Shown in pieces: positions 44,587-54,300 of a DNA stretch of 64,000 nt; within the stretch, counting starts at the first letter, position 1, and each line of letters starts with the position of its first letter. This DNA comes from CAZMNY01 sp964567745 (lineage in GTDB: Bacteria > Planctomycetota > Planctomycetia > Pirellulales > Pirellulaceae). The translations under genes and the position numbers were made by a program. Location: assembly GCA_964567745.1 (NCBI GenBank), contig CAZMNY010000020.1, positions 1 through 64,000 of the forward strand. Reading direction: 5' to 3'. Below the pieces are notes generated by a model that was not told the origin of the DNA, did no database searches, and was given only the letters and a program-made list of their open reading frames with translations.

Positions 44587-45543
44587 CTATCGACCTCGTC
44601 CACGCCGCTCTTCGCGCTCGCGGACTTCTTCGCGCCCGTCTTCGCTTTCTCGAACTTCTCGTCGCTCTTCACGGCGTTCGCGATCGGGATGCAACTCGCG
44701 CAAGTGATTGCGAACCTCTTCCAATTCGTGATGCAGTCGCTGGACTTGTTCGGCCAACTCGTGGACGACGCTGGCGAGGTCGTGTTCAGGCTCGCGTCGG
44801 CGATCAGGTTCGCGTCGTTCCACGGGGCGTCGACGGTCGCCTCGAAGCAATGATCGAAGATGGGCTGCTTCTTCTTCGTGGCCCAATTCCATCAACTGGC
44901 GCATTGCGTTTTCCAGGACCATTTCCCGAGACCCTTCGCGTCGGCGGTCGCCGCCGCGTGGCTCATCGATACCGCCTCTTTCGCCTCCCTCAATAATGCG
45001 TCGGTCGCCGAAGGCCATCGGCGGACCGGGCAGGCCTCGGCGGTCGCGCGAGCGTCCTTCGCCCTCTTCTTCCCGGCGTCGCTCTAAGCCCTTCAGGTGA
45101 TTTTCGATTTCGCGAATTTGCGAGCGAACGGCGTTGCCGGCCGCTTCGTACTCTTCTCGGTTGCCCGGACTGAGTTCGCCTTTGAGTGTTTTTTCAATGA
45201 GCTCCATCCGCTCATGCAGTCCCGCCAGATGCTGTCGCAATTCGTCGGAGCGAGGATCTCCGCGTCGCGCGTCGCGTTCTCGCCGCTCGACATCGCGTTC
45301 CCGGTCACGACGAACGTCGCGCGCCCGCTCATCCCGCTCGCGGTGTTCCTCACGTGCCCGTTCGTCGCGTTCCCGATCTTCGTCTCGCTTTCGCTCGTCG
45401 TCCCGCTCTCGCTCTTCGCGTTCGCCTTCGTCGTCGAAGACCGCCGTGTTCGCCATCGCGGGCTGGCCGCCGCTGATGGATGTCACCGCCATGACCACCG
45501 CCGCTGCAATCGAGCGACTCCACGAGTTCTGAAGAAGTTTCAT
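44587..45543 (-). CDS. Possible separate secreted Arg/Glu-rich protein started inside the M56 frame
   Basis: An ATG at 45543 is preceded by AGAAAGG at good spacing and opens a typical signal peptide (MKLLQNSWSRSIAAAVVMAV, then SISGGQPAMA). The 318-residue product is then ERER/DERARE low complexity, a coiled-coil LHERMELIEKTLKGELSPGN and EEVRNHLRELHPDRER. It reads as an independent secreted protein that lost the upstream stop codon, or as internal initiation. It is followed by the terminator at 44511-44549. Confidence 0.5.
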   Translation of the reverse strand: MKLLQNSWSRSIAAAVVMAVTSISGGQPAMANTAVFDDEGEREERERDDERKRDEDRERDERAREEHRERDERARDVRRDRERDVERRERDARRGDPRSDELRQHLAGLHERMELIEKTLKGELSPGNREEYEAAGNAVRSQIREIENHLKGLERRREEEGEGRSRDRRGLPGPPMAFGDRRIIEGGERGGIDEPRGGDRRREGSREMVLENAMRQLMELGHEEEAAHLRSLLRGDRRRPVERREPDRRREPEHDLASVVHELAEQVQRLHHELEEVRNHLRELHPDRERREERREVRESEDGREEVREREERRGRGR

Positions 45544-46965
45544 ATCGGACCTTTCTGAAAATCGATTCGCCTGGGGACGCCCCCAGGCAGCACATGTCGT
45601 TGCCGCGACAAGCATGAGAACTATCGCGACTGAAAATATCCACCTCGGGCGACGCCTAATTGGCTCGTCCACCGTTGAAGATTGAGAAAGCAATCGCATC
45701 ACTCGGCGGCCTAGCGTCGAGCGAACACGTCCTGATATCGGAACGGCGACAAGCGGCGCATCGGTCGACAAATTGCGAGCCAAGTGGACGAGTGCCGCCG
45801 CCAAAATCTGTGGGCCGTCAGGGACTAACAATGACGACTCATCGGCGGCAAACTCAGTGGCTTCGCGAAGCCGAAACCGCAGCCACCAGACGGCCGGATG
45901 CCACCACAACGAAACGCACAAAAGGTCGCTGGCCGCTTGCCACATTGGGTCGCAACTCGACAGATGAGCAAGCTCGTGAGCCAGCACGACTTCTTGTTGC
46001 TGGGGAGATAACATGTTGCCGAAATTTGGCGGAATGGCGATCGACGGCTCAAGTAGCCCGAACGCGGCCGGTGTCGCAACCCGACTCGTTTCAATTACTC
46101 GAACTCGTCGCCGACCTTGCAATTCACGCCAGATCGTGTCGACGCGGCTGAGCAGCGGCGAACTTCGCGGTACGATTCGGCCGAGCCGACGCCAGTAGAG
46201 GTGGGCCGCCAACAGGCGAATACCGAGTGCGAACAAAACGACAAACCAAATCGACAACAGCGACGCCGCCCAAGGGAACCAACTCGTCTCTCCCGACTCG
46301 ATTGACGGTCCCGTATGCCGATCGAGTTGCTGTTCGACGCGCCGAGCGGCGATGCCTTCGGCTTCGTCTCCCTGCACGGCTTGTTCATAACGATCCGATT
46401 CGACTTCATTTCCGATTTGCCGGCCTTCGTCGACGGCTAAGTCGAACCCAAAGTCGCTGCCTCTACTTGCCTTACCACTATCCCGCTGCTCACTGTCTCT
46501 GCTGACGATAGTGCGAGGAATCATGCGCGGGCCGAGGCGATCAGATTTCTGGTGAGGCGGCAAGTCCCCTGCCGCCGATCCTCCCCAAGCGGGTTCGAGA
46601 TTCGGCCCGTTCCACGTCGTGTTGAAGTGACTTTGGTGCGAGGTTTTATATGACGGCGAAATAGACTCAGTGTTCGCGAGCGGGCTGTCGAGTTCCCAGT
46701 TGACGACATGGTCACGGCACCAGTTGTTACTCGTGACAAAAGTAATCGCGGTACTGACGCCGGTTAGCTCCAGGCCTAGGAAGAGAAACGACGTCACCAG
46801 GGCAGCTCGCCAGATTCCACGCGGCACGCTGGCTGACGAACCGAACGCGCGGCCTTGGATCGCTCGCAAAAACACGGCGGCGAACAGCGGTATCATCGCC
46901 AGTCCAAGAGCCAATGCGCCGAGGGAAAACAGAAGTGATGTCGTACCGATGTGAGTTGTATCCAT
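44587..46965 (-). CDS. M56-family (BlaR1-like) membrane metallopeptidase with charged C-terminal extension
   Basis: 792 residues from the ATG at 46965 (a TTG at 47028 is possible). The N-terminal part has several helices and the zinc motif VVLAHELAHLSSCDP (HExxH) with a downstream REATEFAADESSLL. In BlaR1/MecR1 systems such a peptidase inactivates the BlaI repressor, whose gene lies just upstream. There is no penicillin-binding sensor domain. After CAAWGRPQANRFSERSD the frame runs, without a stop, into a second protein-like region with its own signal peptide and a very Arg/Glu/Asp-rich sequence (coiled-coil-like). This may be one long protein or two genes that share a frame. Confidence 0.75.
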   Translation of the reverse strand: MDTTHIGTTSLLFSLGALALGLAMIPLFAAVFLRAIQGRAFGSSASVPRGIWRAALVTSFLFLGLELTGVSTAITFVTSNNWCRDHVVNWELDSPLANTESISPSYKTSHQSHFNTTWNGPNLEPAWGGSAAGDLPPHQKSDRLGPRMIPRTIVSRDSEQRDSGKASRGSDFGFDLAVDEGRQIGNEVESDRYEQAVQGDEAEGIAARRVEQQLDRHTGPSIESGETSWFPWAASLLSIWFVVLFALGIRLLAAHLYWRRLGRIVPRSSPLLSRVDTIWRELQGRRRVRVIETSRVATPAAFGLLEPSIAIPPNFGNMLSPQQQEVVLAHELAHLSSCDPMWQAASDLLCVSLWWHPAVWWLRFRLREATEFAADESSLLVPDGPQILAAALVHLARNLSTDAPLVAVPISGRVRSTLGRRVMRLLSQSSTVDEPIRRRPRWIFSVAIVLMLVAATTCAAWGRPQANRFSERSDMKLLQNSWSRSIAAAVVMAVTSISGGQPAMANTAVFDDEGEREERERDDERKRDEDRERDERAREEHRERDERARDVRRDRERDVERRERDARRGDPRSDELRQHLAGLHERMELIEKTLKGELSPGNREEYEAAGNAVRSQIREIENHLKGLERRREEEGEGRSRDRRGLPGPPMAFGDRRIIEGGERGGIDEPRGGDRRREGSREMVLENAMRQLMELGHEEEAAHLRSLLRGDRRRPVERREPDRRREPEHDLASVVHELAEQVQRLHHELEEVRNHLRELHPDRERREERREVRESEDGREEVREREERRGRGR

Positions 46966-47034
46966 GATGCCAATCACGAGCCAAAGAAGATCGAACTCAA
47001 AGTTGCACCGTCGCTGTGCTGTTCGCAAAGAATG

Positions 47035-47400
47035 CTATTGCTGAAGTTTGTGTTTCTGGATTAGCGCCTCGAGCGCGTCGAGCTCGGCTGCGTTGACGTC
47101 TCGCGATTCCAATAGGTGACTCACGGCGCCGGTGATGCTGCCGCCGCAAAGCCACTCGACCAACTCGTCGGACACGCTCTTGGCGACTTCGTCGCTGCGA
47201 ATCATCGGTTCATACATGAATGTCCGCCCCTCTTGCGTGTGACGAACCAAGTCTCGGACCTCCATTTTGCGGAGCATCGTGGCGATGGTGGTATACGCCA
47301 GTGGTTCGCCACCGAGGCGTTCGCGGACGCCAGCCACCGTCAACGGCGAGTGGTCCCACAACGTTTTCATGATTCTCAATTGAAGCTTGCCGAGTTTCAT
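47035..47400 (-). CDS. BlaI/MecI/CopY-family transcriptional repressor
   Basis: A 121-residue winged-helix repressor: KLGKLQLRIMKTLWDHSPLT, VRERLGGEPLAYTTIATMLRKM (recognition helix) and HTQEGRTFMYEP, the wing and hinge cleaved by the partner peptidase in BlaI systems. A dimerisation helix closes the protein. It sits upstream of the M56 peptidase gene on the same strand, 70 bp from its ATG. An inverted repeat overlapping the promoter (47467-47496) is its probable operator, so the operon is likely self-repressed. Confidence 0.9.
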   Translation of the reverse strand: MKLGKLQLRIMKTLWDHSPLTVAGVRERLGGEPLAYTTIATMLRKMEVRDLVRHTQEGRTFMYEPMIRSDEVAKSVSDELVEWLCGGSITGAVSHLLESRDVNAAELDALEALIQKHKLQQ

Positions 47401-47466
47401 TCGCTCAACCTGCTATTTTTCTGGCATCCAAAGCTCCGATCGCCCTCGCGAACGCTCGCCGCTGTC

Positions 47467-47496
47467 AACTACTTTGGTAATACTACCAGAGTAGTT
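47467..47496 (-). promoter_or_regulatory. Probable BlaI operator (13-bp inverted repeat)
   Basis: AACTACTTTGGTA (47467-47479) and TACCAGAGTAGTT (47484-47496) are inverted arms with one mismatch and a 4-bp spacer. The dyad covers the -10 region of the promoter below, as expected for a repressor site. Confidence 0.8.
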
Positions 47497-47509
47497 TTTC
47501 GCCTGTCAA
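47480..47509 (-). promoter_or_regulatory. Promoter of the blaI-M56 operon
   Basis: On the minus strand TTGACA (47509-47504) and TAGTAT (47485-47480) are 18 bp apart. The -35 box is a perfect consensus; the -10 lies inside the inverted repeat. The start codon is 80 bp further on. Confidence 0.75.
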
Positions 47510-47551
47510 GAAAATATATTGGCCAGAAATGGCGGAATATTCAAGAAAGGG

Positions 47552-47650
47552 AACGCCGTAGCGGGGCTCGCCAGAGCTCAGGCGTCTTTTGGCGAGTTGA
47601 GTTTCGCAGTGATGGACGCGTTTCTCGGGCAACGCCCGACCGGCTACGAC
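47552..47650. repeat. REP pair (BIME)
   Basis: GTAG foot at 47558-47561 followed by CGGGGCTCGCCAGAGCTCAG, and an inverted half ending CCGGCTAC at 47644-47647. The inner half is shorter than in the 44.1-kb units. Confidence 0.8.
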
Positions 47651-47691
47651 GACGGCTGCACTGTTGGGCTGTTGCGTTGAGTTGCGCGAGA

Positions 47692-47727
47692 AACGCCGTA
47701 GCAGGGCTCGCCAGAGCTCAGGCGTTT
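47692..47727. repeat. Single REP at the 3-prime end of the RAYT gene
   Basis: AAACGCC and GGCGTTT form the outer stem; inside are GTAG (47698-47701) and GCTC-GCCA-GAGC. The RAYT stop codon (TGA, 47720-47718 on the minus strand) lies inside it. Confidence 0.85.
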
Positions 47728-48296
47728 CGGATGAGACCGTTCGAGCAAAGATAGGAATAGGTTCGCCAGAATCGAGTCCAAAAATCTTCTTGCCATAGGT
47801 GCAGTTCAGGGTAGCCGGGCACGACACAACCCGTGAATTCGTACTCGTCGTAGTGATCGGCCGGTACTAATCCCGCGCGCTCGGGATTGCGAGCGATGTA
47901 CTCGGCGACGGTTTCGAATGCGTCCTTTTCACGTTCTTCCTCGCGAAGTACGTGGTCGTACCCTTGGCCTTGCAGTTTGACCTTGGATTTGCTCAAGAGT
48001 CGATTGAGGTGCTTTCGAAAGAACTTGGCCGCAACTCGTTGATCCGCCGATTCTAAGATGCCGATCCAGAGCAAGTGGATGTGATCCGGCATGCAGCAAT
48101 AGATTGGACAACACACGCCATATCGAAACATGGCGTGCGTGAGGATCTCCCGGAATTCAAGGTGAAAAGACGCGCATAACCACCCTGTGCTCCTGTCTTG
48201 AATGGCCATGGACCAATGCACATAGGCACGGCCTTGGTAGTAGCCATCGGGCAGTCGTTTAAGGTAGTCGTCTCTTCCTGAATAGTCCGAACTCAT
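47718..48296 (-). CDS. REP-associated tyrosine transposase (RAYT, IS200/Y1 type)
   Basis: A 192-residue Y1 HUH transposase. The HUH motif is CCMPDHIHLLWIG and the likely catalytic tyrosine is in FETVAEYIARNPERAGLVPA, both typical of RAYTs. RAYTs cleave and join single-stranded REP hairpins with a conserved GTAG foot. The gene ends within a REP (47692-47727) and a REP pair lies next to it, as for known RAYT/REP loci, and it looks intact. It may be the enzyme that spread the repeats at 38.6, 44.1 and 47.6 kb. On the other side it borders the end of the 2261-residue protein gene by 6 bp. Confidence 0.87.
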   Translation of the reverse strand: MSSDYSGRDDYLKRLPDGYYQGRAYVHWSMAIQDRSTGWLCASFHLEFREILTHAMFRYGVCCPIYCCMPDHIHLLWIGILESADQRVAAKFFRKHLNRLLSKSKVKLQGQGYDHVLREEEREKDAFETVAEYIARNPERAGLVPADHYDEYEFTGCVVPGYPELHLWQEDFWTRFWRTYSYLCSNGLIRNA

Positions 48297-48302
48297 CAGC
48301 CT

Positions 48303-51300
48303 CTATTGAATGAATCGTCGCAGCAGAATCGCTCGATCGACGTTGTGATTCTCACCCGGTTCGTAGGCGACCGGAATCGATCGATCGATGATGTAGTAGC
48401 CTCGATGCCGTTTGATATTGCCGGTATCGCTGCCGAGTTCACGTCCCAGTCGATATCCGTCCGGATGCGATTCTGGAATTTCGAATCCGCCGCCTGCCTT
48501 CGGCTTGTGGACCGGTTCGACTTCGAAGAATCCAACGGTGACCCAAACGGAGAAGACATTCGACGTTGTCGAAGTCAGGTTGGCCATTCGAGACATGCCA
48601 AGGTAACGGTGATTGGAGTTATGGTTCTGATCTCGCCATCTCGCCACTGAGATCGGGGAGGTCGTTGGATCGGGTACAAACAGCGGCTCGTTCCGATAGA
48701 CATCGTCACCCGCGCCGCCATCCGCTTCGTTGTCGATCGTACCATCCAAGTTGTCGTCGATACCGGCCGCGCCCCATTGGCCATCGGCGCCACGCGTCGG
48801 CGAGAGGGAATCGCGCCTCAACAACGTTCCTTGAGCATCGTCGATAAAGGCTGAGCCGGTATTGGGGTCGATCAACGTCGTGCCGTTAATTTGGTTTTTG
48901 GCGATCTGCAAACCGTCTCGAACCATTTGCGTTCGAACCGGCAACGGCGACAGGGTTGTCGCCCAAGCAGGTCGGAATGGGTTGGCGAACCGAGTCGGGT
49001 AGTAGGGGTCCAAATCAAGCGCGTGGTCCCCGGCGTTATTACCGCCTCGAATTCCGTAACCACCTCTCGAAGCAAGCGGCGCGAATGGTGATAGAGTTGC
49101 TCTCGGCACCGTATGGTATCCGCGGCGACTCATGAAAAACTTATTGGCGAATCTCGCTGTGTCCAGCGACGGGTAGCCCTTCATGATGCCTTCGAGCGGA
49201 CCGGCGCGCAAGTCATCGGACACGCCCTCAAGAATCTGGCCGCCAATTCGAGCCAAGCCAAACTCACCGACATCGTCGATGGTTCCATTATTGTTGTCGT
49301 CAACTCCGGCAACTCCCCATTCGCCGTCCGGGCCGCGAAGGTCCGTCATGGGAATAGTATTGAGATTGATCTTGCCGGGATCGCGTTGTTTGGAGACCCG
49401 ATTGAACGGCGCTCGGAATCCATCCTGGGCGGTGTTCAAGTCATCCGAATCGGGCCAACCCGCTTCGCCCAGATCATCGATTTCGCCGTCGACATTATCA
49501 TCCACTCCGGCTCGACCCCAGCGACCGTCGGTGCCGGGCGAGGCAGCCAGGGCCGATGCAGCCGGGTTGAGCCACTTCTCAGTATCAACAAATGGTGAAG
49601 GCGTTTCGACAAAATCGAACAGCCGATAGAAATTCGAGCCAGCAACCGGGCGACCGGTAATTCGGCGCACCTGGTTATTCAGCGGGTTGTAACTGTGTGA
49701 AGAGAAGAAGTTCAGCAACTGATAGAATCGTCGCTTTTTGGCCAACGTTGGGAACTCGTTGTAGTTGTCATACTCAACGGGCGGCGTCACCAAGTCGCGA
49801 TTCGATTGGAATTCCAGGAAGAATCGGCTCGGCGTGCTCGACGGCACTTGCAGCAATTCGAACGCGTTTGCGAACGGACGGTTGTTCCACCAAACCGTCG
49901 GCAAGGGCAACACCATCGGATCGCCCATGTATTGCAACGACGTCGTGCCAGCGGGCGTGAGAACACCCTCGCGACGGAATCGCAGAGCGGCGGGCATCGT
50001 GCCGGCTGGATCGGAGTTGTTAAGGAAGCCAAGCGTGTGTTTCAACTCGTATTGAAACGCGTGAGTCGACGATGCGCCAGCATGCTTTCCATTGGTGGCT
50101 GGGTCGTTGCTCACCGGGTTGAAAAAGTCTTGCATTTGATTGCCGGGCCCATTCTTTCCGCGTTGCCGCGAAGCAAACTCGAGTCCGCCCGGGTTTTGTT
50201 TACTGGTGTCATCCGGGTCTTGATCCGTTCGGTCTTCGCCGTTGTACACGGTCAGATCGGTCGAAGCCCAATCGACGGAGATGTATGGATTGACTGGGAA
50301 TGCCGGGTTGTACGCTGGCTGTCCTGCCGGGGGCGTGCCTGGCATCGGATTCCATGGCAACTTGGGGTTGGCGAGCCGTTGCAGGAACGTGGTTCTCACG
50401 TTCTCGTACGTGTCGACTTCCAACATGTCGTCGCCGTCTGCATTTTTCAGCGGTCGAACTCGCCAAGTCGCGCCGGGATCATCTCCGTCAAAGGGAGTAT
50501 CGGGGAGCGTATTGGGCGGCATCATTCCCATCGCCGCAGCGTCTTCGTCGTAATAGTAGTCGTCGGGATAGGAGGCGCCGAGCGGATGGGCGTAGTCCGG
50601 CGGCTGGTAATACTGTGTGCTGCTTGCCAATGGTTCGGATATGCTCAGTCCGATACCCCAATCTTGGGCGTACTGAGGAATCACACCGTTTGTGTTTTGC
50701 CACGTCGGTCGCGGCGGCATGGCGGCAACGATGCCGAGAATGGGTTTGACATTCGTCGGCGTCTGGGGGTTACCGTCGTAGTCAACAGCGGTGAATTGCC
50801 CAAACGTCGGGCTCGCCGAAGCGATGTCGATCTTCAATTCCTGAGGAGGAAGATCGGCCGGAGCGGTTGGCGGCGTCAGTCGATTCGAAATGCGAGTGGA
50901 CGGCCGTGGCGCCACAACAGCGTAATGTCCCGGCGCGAGTTTCGGATCCCAGTCACCGAAGTGTTGGAAAATGTTGTCACCGTAATCGGCGGCGTTGAGG
51001 GAGCGTTTGACGAACCAGACGATTCGATCAATCTCCATCTTGTCTCCATCGCGACCTTCAAGGTTCTGCTGACGAGCCAAGCGGTCATCGTAGATTATCC
51101 GCATGTTGAACGGATCAAATTCCGTAGTCGTAAACAATTGGTTGTGATTGTCCAATCGTTCCTTGGGCGTTCCAGGTGGACGACTGGGAGGTCCTCCGCC
51201 AGGAGGTCCGCCACCGGGAGGTCCGCCACCACCGGGAGGTCCGCCACCGGGAGGTCCGCCACCGGGAGGTCCGCCACCGGGAGGTCCGCCTTGAGCATCA

Positions 51301-54300
51301 GGGCTCTTTCTCGCAACAACGATTTGCCAGACGGGGTGCGGTCGGTCAAGACGCTGAGGCATCATCGCCGTCGGATTCTGTCCGGGGGCCAAGCGATGTA
51401 GATCGAGCTTGCCGTCGAAGTCGTAAAGTTCGGCGGGCATTCTCGGGTCGTGTAGGAACCGGTTCTGTGGGCAATAGAGTTCGATGAACATCGACCCTTG
51501 AGGAACGCGATATTGGTCCATCGTCTGATCGGGGTTCGGATTGTCATTCAATCGTTTCTGCATTCCATTGTCATGATCCGAGTCCTTCGTTCGAACGTTG
51601 TGTTTCGCCTTGACTTCGGTAAGCATTAGGTCGGGTCGTTCAACGCCCCAAACCACTCGCCGTTGGCGGGCGACCGCCCTAGGTCGCGCTGGCGGAACGA
51701 GCAATCGGTCGTCAACATCGTCGCCTGCACCGGCTTCCGACCGATCATCGACGATCGAGTTCATGTCGTCGTCGACGCCCGCAGCGCCCCAGGCGCCATC
51801 GGGTCCCGGTCCGAATCCAACCCAACCGTCCACATCCCATCCGTCAAACGGATTGAGGTCATATTCGAACGGAGTCATGATCGCGTCCGCATCTCGGAAG
51901 TCGACCACGTTGACAGCCCATTGAGCAATGCGCTGGGCCGTGATCTCGCGTAAGAGTCGATTATCACCGTACGAACTTTGCGACTCGGTTCGAATCGCAG
52001 TCTCTTCACCCGGCTCGTAAAACGGCTGAACGTAACCGTCCTCAACCAAAAGCATCATCATGCAGTAAAGGTGACGAGCGTAAACGGCTCGCGGGTCGAG
52101 GTTCGACGGCCCGCCATTACGGTGGCTAAAGCCAACTCGGCCAAACAGCGGCGCGACGGCCGGTCCAATTCGACCAAACGTCGGCGGCGCCCGAAACGAC
52201 GTGAAGGCAATCTCGCCGTTAAACCATTCCTGTGGGTCGTCGACGACATCATCATGGTTATCGTCGAGGCCGTTGCCGAACGGTCGATTGATGTCGAACT
52301 TCAAGCCGTGGCGAATTTCCCACGGCACGATCTTGTTCAACTGACCCTGCAAGGCGGCAGACGTAACGCCATTGCGAAGCAGCTTCTCGACGTACAAGTC
52401 GAGCACGTGAGGCGAACGGCGGTTGCCGTTGGCGCCACGCGGCGAGGGCCATGCCGTCACGGGACCGACCATCGGGCTCGCCATCGCTCGACGACTGCTC
52501 GTTACGCCAGTCGACGGCACGGGAATGTGCGCGCCGACGGTGGTCAGCAGATGGCGTCGATAGGCAGCCGCCTCTTCACCGCCGCTAAGCGAAAGCGACG
52601 CCACGTCCATCAGTTGACTCTTCAGCAAACGACTATCGGAATCGTTGGCTCGTTGCATGCCTTCCAAGTCGTGAACCGTGTAGCGAGGCGCACCGCCGTC
52701 GCTGAGCGAGTTGGCCTGAGGCGAATGCTCGTAGGGGTTGTCGACATATTCGTTGACGAAACCTTGATCGAGGTGATAAGCATTACCGACGAGATCCATA
52801 CCGACTGGGCCGAGTCCGCGAATGTTCGACGGGTCGCCATAGGCCGTGTTGTAATGAAAATCGTCGGTGCCGGGGAAACCCGATTCAAGGTATTCGTCGG
52901 TCGTTCCGTTTTGGTTGTCATCGATGCCGGCTCGACCCCAGTTTCCATCGGGACCGGGAAGCCAGAAGTCGCGAATCGGGCGGTCGGGTCGCCGCGCGAG
53001 CATCGGCGAAAGCGTCTGCCAAGGCTCGAAGTGATGAACCGGCGCGCCTTGGTGGTGCACGACGCTCCATTTGTCTTGCCTGCCATTGGTGATTCCCGGA
53101 AGGCCGCCGCCGTAACGGGCGAGCATCACGGTATGCGCTTGCCGATACGCGCCGGTGAAACCGGGCAAGAGACTGATTTCTGCTGGGCCTTCGCCTCGGC
53201 CGCGGGGCAGAGGAACGGATGTGGAAACGCCACGTGGGTTGCGGTTGTCGGGGAACAACAGTTGATACTGAGGATCAATCGCGCCGCTGCTTGGGTGGCG
53301 ACCCGGGGGCAACGTGGCCGGATTAACGACATATTGATCGTCTGAACCGGGCCAACCAAATTCACTGGCGTCATCGTCCGTGCCGTTGTTGTCGTCGTCG
53401 AAACCGCTAACACCTGGCCGACCGTCGGGGCCTGGCAACCAACTCGCATATCGATTGTCGATGTGCGGAAGGTGCGCCATTTGCCCGTGCGCGTTCACGT
53501 TCAGTCGACCGTCGTTGTCGACACAAAGCACAGCCACGAGCGGTTTGTAGGAACGACCATCGGGGCCTGTCTTAATCGGCAAGCCGATGTCCATCCACAC
53601 GCTGTCTTTGCGACCGTCCCCGTCGTTGTCGATATCGTAGCCGCCGCCGATCATCGCAGCGTGAAGGCGCAAATCCGCAGCGGTCGTCACGCGATCATCC
53701 GAACCCGGCCAACCAATTTCGCTCCAGTCGTCGACAATTCCGTTGTTGTCATCATCACGACCAGCCACACCTGGGGCACCGTCGGTCGACGCCATATCCC
53801 AATCGACATCACTGGGCGTCATCGCCATATTGCGGTTGCCGCCAGAGAAGTTGGGATGGTCCCAAGGCATCGGGCGAAAGATCACGCGGCGACGCATCTC
53901 TTTCCACCAACGTGGATTCGTTGTCGGATTCCATTGTCCGCTAATCGTCGGGTCTGGATTGTTTCTCCAATAGTTAACCAACGCCGGTCGATGGAACGAT
54001 GGGATGATTGGCATTTCCGCATCGGGCGAAATCATCGCCAAATACATGTTTTGATAGTCGACCGCATCGTAAGGCTCGTCAACGCCGCCGAGGTCGGGGC
54101 TAACGACCGTTCCGGGGTAGGCACCATAGTGCGGCGCCAGCGCCATATTGATTGGCGTGTCGTCCGAGCCGGCCCAACCCGCTTCGCCAGCGTCGTCGGT
54201 TCCGTTAAGGCCATCATCATCGCTGCCCGCGATGCCCCATTCGCCGTCAAGGCCGCGGTCGTATGCGAAGGCGTCGAGGTTAAACGTCGCCGTACCCATT

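Noticed and set aside
44150..44707. Plus-strand open frame of 185 codons across the 150-bp repeat array
   Set aside because: It is open only because the unit length is a multiple of three; its sequence is a translation of REPs and of the antisense of the Arg/Glu-rich gene, with no ribosome site.
49806..51401. Plus-strand frames of over 500 codons opposite the giant pilin-like gene
   Set aside because: They are antisense of an acidic repeat protein, whose codon bias opens the opposite frame; the products are Arg/Val-rich and structureless.
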